From contig SWDT01000049.1 in the NCBI GenBank assembly GCA_009193035.1, forward strand, positions 620,001 through 684,000: 64,000 nucleotides of DNA, read 5' to 3'. The position numbers were made by a program, and so were the translations under genes. Source of the stretch: Halicephalobus mephisto. Taxonomy: Eukaryota; Nematoda; Chromadorea; Rhabditida; Panagrolaimidae. How positions within the stretch are numbered: position 1 is the stretch's first letter; each line of letters opens with the position of its first letter. Positions 1-10,984 of this stretch are shown in pieces. The notes below the pieces were generated by a model. It searched no databases. It saw only the letters and a list, made by a program, of their open reading frames with translations, and was not told the DNA's origin.

Positions 1-54
1 TCTGGAGCTCAAGTAAACTTTTATTATTTTTCAATTTGTTAGAAAAAATCACGT

Positions 55-735
55 TTGTTTCGATTATGTGACTTTCCTGTTTTGAGCATTTATGTCAATT
101 TCAAAGTTAAAATTCTACAAAAAAATATTTATAATAGAATAATAAAATCTATAGATTCTGAATCTAAAATCAAAATTAAAAATTAATTTTTAGAATTCAG
201 GATTCTGAAGACTAACCTCCAATTCGGAGAGCATCTAAAATTTTGCAAATCGGAATATTTATATTTAAAAATTATAATTGAAAAAAGTATATATATAATA
301 AGATAATATAATCTATAGATTCTGAATCTGAAGTCAGAAGTCTGAAGTAAACCTTCAGAATTCAGGATTCTGAAGACTAATCCCTAATTCTGAGAGCATC
401 TAAAATTTTGTAAATCGAAATATTTATATTTTAAAATTATAATTGAAAAAAAAAATATACATTAACATAATAAAACCCATAGATTCTGAATCTAAAATCA
501 AAAATAAGAATTAACCTTCAGAAGTCAGGATTCTGAAGACTACCTCTGGATATTAAAAACACCTGAAATTTTACATAAAAACTCTATTTAAAAAATAAAA
601 ATTTACCTAAAATGACTTTTAAAATACTATATAACAGATAAAAAATATTCGAAATTATTTATTTTTTAATTTTTGAATTAAAGTTGTAAAAATTGGAACC
701 TAAATACTCAGAACAGAAACTTCCCATCATGTCTA
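55..735. mobile_element. MITE-A family copy (non-autonomous, with inner tandem units)
   Basis: The left end (about 64-110) and right end (about 660-735) are imperfect inverted repeats of each other around a core like TTTCTGTTCTGAGTATTTA. Inside are three tandem units of about 160 bp starting near 155, 316 and 480, each beginning tagattctgaatct. Related copies lie at 18750-19245 and 43272-43630. No coding capacity is seen. Confidence 0.6.
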
Positions 736-1139
736 TTTCATAAACAACAATTATATAAATTTTATTCATAAAAAACCGCAATTAACTTTTTACTTGACCT
801 CCTGGAGAGAAAACCAAAAACTTCCAAACTGCTTTTTTTGGATTTTTAATGTTCTACCATAGCCAAAACTTCATTCAAAAAATTCGCCGATTGTTGGACG
901 AGATAAAACCACAATATTATAAAAATTAAAAAAGCCATTGTTGGGGAATTGCCTCGGGACGAATCTCCGGAACATTTTAGAAAATTCAAAAATTCAAAAA
1001 AACATTGATAAAAATGTTGAATTTTTTACAAATATATCTCAACTCGAATTTCTAAATCGTTTTAGAATTTCGAAAATTTTAAGTTTCAAAACATTGTGAT
1101 AAAAATTAAATATTTTAATTTTTTACAAAAGTATTTCTA

Positions 1140-1500
1140 CATGAATTCTCAAAACTTTCAAAAAATTTTTAATATAAACAATTTTTAAGTTTTGCTGGAT
1201 TTCGAAAAATTCTACAGAATCTTTTTATTATAGAAATTTTAATTTTTAGGAATTTGTTTCAAGATGAATTTCTAAAACAAAAACTTTTTTCATGTCAAAG
1301 ATATTTAAAAATTTCATCGGATTTCGAAAAATTCTACAAAATCTTTTTTATTATAAAAATTTTAATTTTTAAAAACGTCTCGACACGAATTTTTAAAACA
1401 AAAATTTTTATTTTTTTAAGTCAAAGATATTTAAAAATTTTATAAAATCTTTTTTATTATAGAAATTTCAATTTTTAGGAAATTGTTTCAAGATGAATTT
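1140..1500. repeat. Tandem repeat, about 125-bp unit
   Basis: About three diverged copies of a unit containing ggatttcgaaaaattctac followed by aatctttttattat recur near 1198, 1320 and 1440. AT-rich. The open frames across it are repeat artefacts. Confidence 0.55.
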
Positions 1501-1676
1501 CGAAACGTTTTTAAAACTCTGAAAATGTTAGGTTTCAAAAAACATTGTGATATAAAATTAAATAATTGAATTTGGACAAAATTGTTTCTACACGAATTTC
1601 CAAAGTTTTAGGTTCCAAAAATCACTAAAAAATTAAATATTTCAATTTTCGAAAAATTAAATCTGCAAAAATTTCC

Positions 1677-2200
1677 AGAACTTTTTAAAAATGTTCAGAA
1701 TTTTATTTTCAAAAATTTATTTTTAAATTATATTTTTATAAAATTAAAAAATAAAAATTCCTTAATAAAATTGTTTTAATACGAATTTTTAGAACTTTTT
1801 AGAAATGTTTAGAATTTTATTTTCAAAAATTTATTTTTAAATTATATTTTTATAAAATTAAAAAATAAAAATTCCTTAATAAAATTGTTTTAATACGAAT
1901 TTTCAGAACTTTTTAAAAATATTTAGAATTTTATTTTCAAAAGTTTATTTTTAAATTATATTTTTATACAAATTAAAAAATAAAAATTCCTTAATAAAAT
2001 TGTTTTAATACGAATTTCCAGAACTTTTTAGAAATCTTCAGAATTTTATTTTCAAAAATTTATTTTTAAATTATATTTTTGTAAAAATTAAAAATTTCTT
2101 AATAAAATTGTTTTAATACGAATTTTTAGAACTTTTTAGAAATCTTCAGAATTTTATTTTCAAATATTTATTTTTAAATTATATTTTTGTAAAAATAAAA
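1677..2200. repeat. Tandem repeat, about 115-bp unit, five copies
   Basis: The unit starts with agaactttttaraaat and holds cagaattttattttcaaa and ccttaataaaattgtttta. Copies start near 1677, 1791, 1906, 2021 and 2127 (spacing 114, 115, 115, 106). Copies are very similar, so expansion is probably recent. Confidence 0.75.
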
Positions 2201-2524
2201 ACAAATATTATTATGGAATTGTTTCAAAACAGACTTGTCAAATTTTGCGAAAATTGAAGAATTTTTGACTTTAGATGTTTATTCCACTAATCTCGTCTGA
2301 AATCTGAAAGTTGAAAAAAAACAAAATTTGAAAAAATAAATATTGTCGAATTCAATCTTCAGGGAACTGAGTCAACGACAGTTATGATATTTATATTACT
2401 GTAAACATTTCAGACATGTTGTTATGAAAGTATTTCGAAACAAATTTTTACAACATTTTTAAAATTTTACAATATTTCGAAAAGCTTTAAATTTTTTAAA
2501 ATTTTAAAATCTTAAAAAATTAAA

Positions 2525-2830
2525 CTTTTTCCAAACCTACAGTAATCATGTTGTGAAGAAATTTTTAAAATAAAAATAAAAAATTGAAAAGTTTATAATA
2601 TTTCGAAATACTTCAAAATCTACAAAATTTTAAAAAATTAAACTTTCTCTAAACCTACAGTAATCACATTATTAAAACGTCTCTTAACTAAAACTAAAAA
2701 ATTGAAAAGTTTATAATATTTCGAAATACTTCAAAATCTTCCACTAGATTTCCTAAAAATCCGAAATCAAAAAAATTAAACTTTTTCTAAACCTACAGTA
2801 ATCCCATTTTTACAACACATTCATCAATTA
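2525..2830. repeat. Tandem repeat, about 120-135-bp unit, three copies
   Basis: Each copy is marked by aaacctacagtaatc (near 2534, 2653 and 2791) and by gaaaagtttataatatttcg. The stretch 2830-3290 downstream is plain AT-rich sequence with no gene seen. Confidence 0.6.
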
Positions 2831-3294
2831 AGAAAAATTCAAAACTCCCCCAACGTTTTTTTCACTAATATCAATTAAAATCTAAAATTTTCATTCTAAA
2901 AATAAAAATTAAACTCAATCCATTAATAGAATTAAACGAAAAAATGCGACTTCCTTATTTTCTTTAAAAAAAATAAAAATAGCCTTTTACGTCAAAATGA
3001 AAAAAAAATAAATCCATTCTTCACTATCACAAGATTTTTCTTCAATTAACGTAAACTACAAAAACCAAAAAACTAAAAAAGTCAATTCCTTATGTAAACT
3101 ACGGTTGACCTTTATTCTTCGACGAAAATTTTACACACGATTGCTTCGTGGATTCTTCCATCGACATTTTGCAATTTTTTGCAAAAAAAAATGCCGTAAA
3201 CGAGGGAAATTCGGCACTCAATTGTGAAACATTTTACAAAGTTCAAAAAATAAAATTCTTTCGTCAATGTTTCATCAACAACAAACAAAAAAAA

Positions 3295-3672
3295 TTAATT
3301 TTCTTCATCTGCTTCAAGACTGATATTGTCTCCAAAAGTAGCGTACAGTTCAGTTCGAAGTTTGGACATTTCTGTTTTGATTTTTTCAAGTTCAATTTCA
3401 GCATTTTGTTGTTTCAATTTTGCTTCATTTTGACGTTTTTCTATCAAAGAAGAAACATCATCAGATTTCTCACTTATAAAAGCAAGTCCATATTTGAAAG
3501 GAATCTTATCTTCATCCACTTCCAAAATAGCCAATTCAGCATCTTCAAGATCAAGACAAGTTTTTTTCATAAGTTCTATTTCAGCTTTCAATTGACGTTC
3601 TCTATCATACAGTCTAGCAAAAGTGTTAATCTTCTTCTGATCTTCAGGAGAAACAACTGTCTTCGGAGCCAT
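3295..3672 (-). CDS. pfd-4: Prefoldin subunit 4
   Basis: Single-exon gene of 125 residues, the usual size for the family. Prefoldin is the six-subunit cytosolic jellyfish chaperone that hands unfolded actin and tubulin to the CCT/TRiC chaperonin; PFD4 is a beta-type subunit. The sequence shows the beta-subunit plan: an N-terminal coiled coil (about 8-50, starting VSPEDQKKINTFARLYDR), a central two-hairpin segment (about 50-80, with EVDEDKIPFKYGLAF) and a second coiled coil (about 80-118), then an acidic tail. The start is chosen because the ATG lies directly behind an AG that looks like a trans-splice acceptor. It lies 118 bp downstream of the rbd-1-like gene on the same strand, the spacing expected of a nematode operon. 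The overlapping plus-strand open frame at 3148-3687 is a shadow. Confidence 0.93.
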   Translation of the reverse strand: MAPKTVVSPEDQKKINTFARLYDRERQLKAEIELMKKTCLDLEDAELAILEVDEDKIPFKYGLAFISEKSDDVSSLIEKRQNEAKLKQQNAEIELEKIKTEMSKLRTELYATFGDNISLEADEEN

Positions 3673-3790
3673 CTAAATCCAAAATAAAACAAAACCAACA
3701 ATAAAAAGATAAAAAATCGGCAAAAAACCGAATATTTCAATTTTAATAACAAATTTAATAAACTTTTTCAAACTCAACAACAATATCCAT
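3673..3790 (-). promoter_or_regulatory. Probable intercistronic region with SL2-type trans-splice acceptor
   Basis: 118 bp between the stop codon of the rbd-1-like gene and the pfd-4 start, on the same strand. Read on the minus strand it is U-rich and ends ...TTTTGGATTTAG directly before the ATG. This matches the roughly 100-bp spacing and U-rich element of Caenorhabditis operons. Inferred; no RNA evidence. Confidence 0.6.
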
Positions 3791-6002
3791 TTAATCAGTT
3801 TTTTTCCCAGCAATAGCACTACTTAATTGTTTCTTTGTTATATTATTTTTCTTTTTTTGCTGTACTTTCGCTTGTTTAACTGTTTCTTTCACTTTAGAAA
3901 CCTCTATCACCATTCTTCTTCCAGAAAAATGCACTCCTTCGAACATTTCTAAAGCTTTGTGAACATCAGCTGCATTTGTGAATTCAACAAATCCAAAACC
4001 TCTTTTTCCTCCTGTCAGTGCTTCTGGAAGTCGGATTTCTTTAATAGGACCAATAGTTTCCATTAACGCTTTTAATTCATCTTCCCTTACTGTAAACGGC
4101 AAATTTCTAACAACTAATGTTTTGTGAGCAGAACGTTCTCCAGCAATAATAGATTCTTCATTAGCAATTTCTACTGAGAGGATTTCTTCTCTAGACAAAG
4201 TTGCCTAAAAACAAATCCTTAATAAATTAAAATACGTCTAAAAATGTAAGAACTCGTTAGCAGTAATAATCCAGATTAGACGATCATCACTACTCAAGAG
4301 AACTATCTCAATATCCGAGAAAAGGCAACGCAATTTTCTACAATTAGAAATCACGAATGAATCTTCTCGGTTTCGAAACTCCAAGATCACCAATGAAAAT
4401 GAGAAATTCAACCACAGAACTAACAAACGATGAAAAAAAACTTACTTTTTTGTCTTCAATAACTTGTTCTGCAACCTCAGAATTTCGATAAAGAATAAAT
4501 CCAGCTTTGGGCATTTGTTCGGGTAAAATATCACATCCAATAATGTTCTTCCTTTGCTTAGAAAAAATAACTCTTAAATCATAATTTTCAGGTAGATCAT
4601 TTGTTGCAAACGTCACTAGGATCGTTGATTTTATTAACTCAGGAATATTAATCCCATCACCACTTAGATTCTCTTTAGCAAGTCGAACAATTTTTCTAAC
4701 GACCTCAGAATTCACCAGTTCTCGACTTGGAGGTTTATCAAAAATCGTTTCTGGAGCAAATTCCAACTTCAAGGGCCTCTTTTTGTACATGGCACCGTTC
4801 ATCCTCTCAAAAGCTTTCTGAGCTGACGATTCGGTGAATTCAATGATTGCAGTCAGCCCAAAGTCCTCGTTGAAAATGAATCGTCTAACCTCGCCAAATT
4901 GCATGAATGTCCTTTTTACAGTTTCGCCAGCAATCGGATGTGGAAGATTCTTGACGATGATTACTTTCCTTGAACGAGGAATATCGCCTTCAAACGAATA
5001 AATATTTATATTATTTTGCAGAAGAAACTCCCGGATTTCTCTCAGGATACGCATTTCAGCAAGAGATAACGCAACAATCGGCCTAGAGTTGAATTTGACG
5101 AATGAATTTTAACAAAAAACTTACGATAGACTATTGTTTCCACTAAGTAGTTCACTTTTCTGGATTTCTAGCTTTTTAGAAAAGATCTCAGCAACGGTGT
5201 CGCCTCCGAGGAAAAGAGCATTCCACGACTTTGATCCTTGATCGGACCTGGATTTCGGAACGTACGGAAGAGGCTTATTACTGTACCCATCAGATTTCTC
5301 ATGAATTTCCTTCCTGTCATCACAAGGGAAAATCTGCAGATACCGGCCCTGGAGAAAGATAAATCATGTCAGAAATTGGAATTCGAAAAAGCTTACCATG
5401 AAATCGGATTTATGAAGTCTCTTGTAAACATCCACAGCTTCTTCTGGAACTGCAAACTGGATATAACCAACGCCAGTGCAAATTCCTTTCTTGTGGTCAA
5501 CTAAACATCTGAGTTCTTTGGTCGCTGCGTCGCCGATAAGTTCCCTAAGATTATCCTCAGTACAACAATGAGCCAAATTTCTCAACAACAATCTTCCATT
5601 TTTACTAATTTTCTCAATGACCTCAGGGTCAGGTTCTGCAACGTCTGGTTTTTCCGTTTTCTTCTTTTTCAAATTTGTCTGGGAACTTTCAGCTGAACGT
5701 TTTCCGAGAACAGTGGATCTAGCTTCTGTTACCTAAAAAATTGCATTTCATATATCAAAAGCTCTTAAAAAACTTACAGAAATCTTCACAGTACCAGCAA
5801 ATGTTCCATTTTTCTTAGCAATAGCAGAAGTAGCAGAATTTTTATCAGCAAACCCGACGAAAGCTAGGCCAGTCTTTTTTCCTTGGGATTTTGCAGGCAA
5901 ACTGACGTCCGTAATCTCGCCAAATTCCTTGAACATTTTACGAATAGCATTTTCGTCATATAATCTCGGAGGCAAGTTCCCTATACAGATTCTAGAAGTC
6001 AT
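3791..6002 (-). CDS. rbd-1: RBM19/MRD1-like multi-RRM rRNA-processing protein
   Basis: Five exons on the minus strand: 6002-5778, 5732-5397, 5348-5125, 5082-4446, 4204-3791. Donors are GTAAGT/GTAAGC and phases close, giving 611 residues. RRM-like segments lie at about 1-76 (SRICIGNLP, GLAFVGF), 121-196 (GRLLLRNLAH, GVGYIQF), 300-370 (KVIIVKNLPHP, AIIEF), 411-474 (degenerate) and 502-580 (KTLVVRNLPF, GFGFVEF), with a basic tail. The order and the linker signature (WNALFLGGDTVAE) match the RBM19/Mrd1/RBD-1 family, nucleolar proteins needed for 18S rRNA processing. It is short: family members run to about 870-960 residues. The acidic linker after RRM1 is nearly gone, and the fourth RRM stops before its last strand. 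The start at 6002 is preferred to an in-frame ATG four codons upstream because MTSRI fits the family. Probably first gene of an operon with pfd-4. Confidence 0.85.
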
Positions 6003-6245
6003 TATGAAGAACAAAAGTGTAATAAAGAAAATTCCGGAAAATTGAGGAGTGCGAACAAGGAAAAGAAAACGAACGAAACGCCAGAAATTGAAACAAGTTG
6101 CATTACAATCACACTATTGGGAAAATCGCACATGAACTTTGTTACGAAATTCTCTAAATAAGAGTTCATAAAAGTTCTTAAAAGTTAAAGTAGTTTATGC
6201 GACGGTTTCGTAATCATGTGTTGTAAAAAATTAGTGTAAAGGTTT

Positions 6246-6826
6246 ATAAAGTAATTGAGATAAAAATCAAATTTTTACGGAAAAATGAAATAACCTAACT
6301 TTCTGGAATATTGTGAATGAACTGTAGATTTTCTCCCGATTTTGAAACCTCTATAAATGTAAATACACACAGCTAACTTGCAATCACTTGTAACTGAGCG
6401 TAATTACTACATAAGAGCCCTTAAGCATCTTCGTCATATATTCGATTCTAACTGAGCGCAATCGATCATAGTTTTCTTCAGATTGCAGTCCTAAACATAA
6501 TCATCATGTTTGTATTTTTTTAATTGCAAAAAAATGATTTGAATATGTTGATTGTGTTCAATTAAGACAAACTTTCGTTGGATTACAGTCCTATAATTGA
6601 TTCCGCTCAGTTAGAATCGAATATATGAGGAAGATGCTTAAGGGCTCTTATGTAGTAATTACGCTCAGTTACAAGTGATTGCAAGTTAGCTGTGTGTATT
6701 TACATTTATAGAGGTTTCGAAATCGGGAGAAAATCTACAGTTCATTCACAATATTCCAGAAAGTTAGGTTATTTCACTTTTCCGTAAAAATTTGACTTTT
6801 ATCTCGATTATTTTACAGAATTTAAT
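6246..6826. mobile_element. Palindromic MITE with about 220-bp arms
   Basis: The left arm (about 6246-6465) and right arm (about 6595-6826) are near-perfect reverse complements: ctaactttctggaatattg and gagcccttaagcatcttc on the left are mirrored on the right. A loop of roughly 120 bp separates them. No open frame. It would fold into a very long hairpin if transcribed. A clear target-site duplication was not identified. Confidence 0.85.
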
Positions 6827-6829
6827 TTT

Positions 6830-7777
6830 TAAATTCGTAATATGAAGAAAGTATTTTTTAAATATCAATTTGGTGTTTTACTTCTATGATATTTAATAAT
6901 TTTATTGATGATTTAGTTCAGAGATTTCGAAATATGGGATTTTACAAAAAATAATTTCCATAAAAAATTGTTTTTATTTGAAATTAAAGTTTTCGAATTA
7001 AATGAGATTTGTGAAATCCATCGATGACATCAGAAAATACAGAAAGTATAATGTAATTCTGCCATCAGATTCGGGATTTTTAAATTCGAAAATTTTTTGA
7101 TAAATAACTTTAAAAAAATGAAAAAAATCAGAAATATTTTTTTAAAATATCATTACTAAAAACTATTCAATTTTTCCGGTAGCATTGTACTGAATGCTAA
7201 TATGCTAGTTTTTTAATTCGATGTTTGTCAAGGATCTCATACTGTAGAGGTATTTGCGCTTTTTATTTGCTAACGTCCGGATTTTTAAAAATACAATTAT
7301 GACGTAAAAATATTTTAAGTCTACTTTTTGAATGAAATGTGATGCAAATAAGTTATTACCATAACAACATTTCAAAGTACTTTTTTTCGAAGCAGACCGA
7401 ATTTCTGGAGTTTGGTTAAATTCGACTTTCGAAAATCAATATAACTGACGCGATTTGACGTCAATCATTTTTATTTTGAGAGAATTGAAAATATTTTACA
7501 TTTCAATATAGTTACGTAATTTTTTAAAATCGAACAACTCTTAATTTTATTGTATGTGGAGAGAATTGAACTCAAAAACCCTTGAATGCAAGCTGTCGGG
7601 TACTTTTTCGCAAACGCCGAAGGTTATTGAATCGTGCAAGCTACCGATTTTGAACTTTTAAGTTAACCTGTGAACTCGATTCGAACCAAGTTTGGATTAA
7701 CTCGCGTTCGACAACAGTTTGAATTGTATTTAAAATGAGAGGATTTTTAAAAATTCACAGCTCTGTTTAAACCCAAC
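6830..7777. other. Intergenic, nothing recognised
   Basis: AT-rich sequence between two inverted-repeat elements. No supported gene, RNA or repeat array was seen on either strand. Confidence 0.5.
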
Positions 7778-7939
7778 TTACAAGGAAAGTCACTTTAGTA
7801 GTAGTGGCGTTTTAAAATGAGTTGTATATGATGTTGTAGCGCTTGAAATGTGGATTCTGAATATGTATTCAATTTCTGCTAAACGACCTTCTGAAGCGAT
7901 ATATTCAGCGAAAAAGGAAAAATAAATAAACGTAAAGGC

Positions 7940-8015
7940 TCCCGTTTTGGCAGTGGTGCCATCGGTAACACAACTGGCCTTTATCTGAACAATTCCGGGT
8001 TCGAATCCTAAATGT
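7940..8015 (+). other. tRNA-derived (pol III promoter-like) segment inside the transposon
   Basis: TGGCAGTGGTG at 7948-7958 resembles a tRNA A box, and GGTTCGAATCC at 7998-8008 is a perfect B box, 40 bp apart. The flanks do not fold into a good cloverleaf: the T-stem around the B box pairs poorly and no acceptor stem is seen. It is therefore read as a tRNA relic or SINE-like piece, not a working tRNA. It begins where the symmetry of the transposon arms breaks, which suggests insertion into the element. Confidence 0.45.
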
Positions 8016-8167
8016 GTCCTTTTTGCTTTTAATAATTAAATGAACTCTGGGGTCTTACCACTTATGTTGTTCAACTTTGATTTGAAATGTTCTATATCAA
8101 CTTTTTTTCATTTTGTAAGTTAATTTTTTAATATTTACTTTTTATATAATTATTTTTAGATTTTATA

Positions 8168-8607
8168 ATGCCGATAATCCCAGAAAACATAGTGGTGGCT
8201 TTATTAGCACTATATCCTGGTGGCGATTCCTCCTCTCTGACTCGAGAAGAATCCAAGGTTGTGATTATCATAAAAAAGATTATTGAAAGATTCTTGGAAG
8301 ACGAAGATTTGGAAGTTGAAGAAGATGATGGGCTCGATTTTGACCACTCTAAATAACAATTAAGACAAAGTCATTGATGTTTGATTGGTTTCAGCAATGT
8401 GTTTTTACTGAAGATATATCAACAAGACTTGTTCTTTTGGTTGATTCTTGGGGCGCTTTTAAAGGTCATGAATCTATCCAATATCCTGTATCAAACAATA
8501 AAGTGCTCAAACTTCGCAATATTCCTCCTGGGATTACTTCGGTGATTCAGCCTTGTGATGTGTATTTGTTCTACCTTTACGTTTATTTATTTTTCCTTAT
8601 TGGCTGA
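8168..8607 (+). pseudogene. Tc5/Tigger-type transposase fragment (DDE domain)
   Basis: The frame at 8374-8607 encodes TRLVLLVDSWGAFKGH and then LRNIPPGITSVIQPCDV. These are typical of the DDE superfamily of pogo/Tigger/Tc5 transposases: the second catalytic Asp context LLVDSW and the PPGTTS-IQP-D block. An upstream acidic open stretch (8168-8356) lies in a different frame. The N-terminal DNA-binding and first catalytic parts are missing, so the enzyme is dead. Confidence 0.7.
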
Positions 8608-8734
8608 ATATATCGTTTCAGAAGGTCGTTTAGCAGAAATTGAATACATATTCAGAATCCACACTTCAAGCGCTACAACATCATATACAACTCATTTTAA
8701 AACGCCACTGCTACTAAAGTGACTTCCCTTGTTA

Positions 8735-9567
8735 GACGTACTGTTTACCCAGTGATTACGTAAATATTAATAATTATATAATAATAACAATATGATAAAA
8801 TCTCCAAACATAGTTAAACTTTATTAACTTCCATCATACAGTATACTCTCGGAAAAGTCTGAATTTGAAAATATTTTAATAATTTTTTAATTTAAATAAT
8901 ATGATTAGAACTTTGTTCATTGTTAAAAATATAATATTAAGGTTTTTAAAATATGAAGATTTTGAAAACTACCGTCAGACCTCAAAGGATCCATTACAGT
9001 ATACTTTGGTACGATTTTACTGTTTTTGAGCATCATTCAAATACTGTCAAACTTCATTTTAATTTATTTGTTCTCTTGTTACATCTTTTACTATGTACAA
9101 ATAATATAGGACAATATTAAATATATAAAAACAACACCAAAATATCCGTCTAAGGTGATGTTTTTTTATGCTTCTCAATAGAGAGAGGACTGTTTAGCCT
9201 TGGGTGGTCTGGATATCTCTGGTCATGGAGACTAAACGTCCACAATATCTCTGAAGTTGGATAATAAGACGAATGATAATGTTCCTATAATAGCTGTGCA
9301 AGATCTATTCTTAGCATATCGTTTTCTGCTTCTTGTGAGTAAACTCTCATTCCACTCATTGACCAGCGGTTCAATAAGTGCATATGAAAAATCTGAGTAA
9401 TCATTGGATTTTTGCTGACGGTCCATCAAAATGACTTGAGTTTTTGAAATGCACACTTAAAACTGGAGTAGTCGTGAAATTAACGCTGGAACAGACCACC
9501 AAATCTCAGTCTGAATTATATTTTCATATTCCCATACGAGACTATAATTTGTTTGATTTCTGATGAA
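8735..9567. other. Intergenic, no supported gene
   Basis: AT-rich. One minus-strand open frame of 74 codons (9232-9456) has a fairly protein-like composition (EPLVNEWNES) but no recognisable domain and no clear splice context. It may be a relic of the adjoining inverted-repeat element. Confidence 0.35.
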
Positions 9568-10984
9568 TTTGTTCAGCTAACTAAAATGTTAAAGAAATTT
9601 GTTTAGTATCCTTATGCCAGACCGCACTTTGTGTGACTTTTGATGGATTTGTTGATGCTATGTACAGTCATGTGTGCATCTTTGAATATTTCTTGATTTG
9701 ATGTATGAACTATTAATCTGAAAACTCGTCTACTATCATGTCCAGAAGGGTTTCACAACTTTGTTAATATGAGATTTAGTTACGTGATTCTTAGTTCATT
9801 AGAAGAAGTAAGTTCTTAGTTGTGGACCAATATGCAAACCATTTCCATCAACTAATACTCGAGACATGACGAATTTTACTTCTACTTCAAAGTGACTTTT
9901 ATTAGATATTTTTTAAAAATTTACGGGATAAGGACATCGGCCCACTTGATCTTGAAAAGTACCAATAGTTACATTACGAATTGCTAACAGATTGGATTGT
10001 TTGCCTTGACTTTAGAATGAAAACTCTTTTAAAAGTGTCAAGAAGAGGAACACGTCGCCGTCAGAAGTAACAGCACGATTTCTTTTGTTATTTTTTTCCT
10101 CACATATGTTTCTATCATTAACGAATGTCCTTAAGTAGTTAAAAGAAAGATCAGAGTTGCGAAGTTAACGTATTAGTATTTTGTCGAAAGATTTCCTAAA
10201 TCCATAAATTTGATCCGACTTTAATCTAGATCTACTGCTATCATATTTTACAAAATTTGTATAATTTACATTAATAGTTTTTGTATTTTTTTTAAAGTTC
10301 ATTATGATTTACAGATCTGTCCAATTTTTAAAAATCTAATTTGATTGTTTTGCTCCTTGTGAATAATCGGATTTCAAAGATCCCAGATTTCAGTTTTTAC
10401 TGATGTCGATCATTTTAAAGAGTATCAAAAGATCATTTGATACATCAAAATCAACAAAACAGCACTAAATATGTAAATAAATTTATTTTTGGGTTAAGGA
10501 AGTCGTATTGGTATTTTTAACAATTATTTCTTTCGGCAGTACAGATAAAAATCAAATTTACTATTCATACAATAGTTTAATATCATAACTCTGTAACATG
10601 AAGTAAGATGATATCCTTATCCCGTAAATTTCTAAAAAATGTCTAATAAAAGTCACTTTGAAGTAGAAGTAAAATTCGTCATGTCTCGAGTATTAGTTGA
10701 TAGAAATGGTTTACATATTGGTCAGTAACTAAAAACTTACTTCTTCTAATGAACTAAGGATCACGTTACTAAATCTCATATTAACAAAGTTGCGAAACCC
10801 TTCTGGACATGATAGTAGACGAGTTTTCAGATTAATAGTTCATACATCAAATCAAGAAATATCCAAAGATGCTACGCATGACTGTACATAGCATCAACAA
10901 ATCCATCAAAAGTCACACAAAGTGTGATCTGGCATGAAGATACTAAACAAACTTCTTTAACATTTTAGTTAGCTGAACAAACCC
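9568..10984. mobile_element. Long inverted-repeat element, about 370-bp arms
   Basis: The left arm 9568-9939 begins tttgttcagctaactaaaat. The right arm 10609-10984 is its near-identical reverse complement, including the segment catgtctcgagtattagttg. About 670 bp of AT-rich interior holds no open frame of note. This is the arrangement of a foldback or non-autonomous DNA element of unknown family. Confidence 0.8.

Larger units (their letters stand above)
7781..8731. mobile_element. Tc5/pogo-like DNA transposon, decayed
   Basis: Terminal inverted repeats of roughly 170 bp: the left starts CAAGGAAAGTCACTTTAGTA at 7781, and the right ends with the complement of CAAGGGAAGTCACTTTAGTA at 8731. TTA lies on each side (7778-7780 and 8732-8734), the TNA duplication of the Tc4/Tc5 group. 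The arms match up to a point near 7939 on the left and 8577 on the right. The interior holds a fragment of a DDE transposase. At 951 bp it is far below the size of an intact autonomous copy. Confidence 0.85.

Noticed and set aside
3148..3687. Long plus-strand open frame over pfd-4
   Set aside because: It is the antisense shadow of the prefoldin gene; its composition (Phe/Lys runs) is not protein-like.
5238..5504. Plus-strand frame over rbd-1
   Set aside because: Antisense to coding exons 2-3 of the rbd-1-like gene.
7948..8008. Functional tRNA gene
   Set aside because: A and B boxes are present but no acceptor stem or anticodon arm pairs properly.
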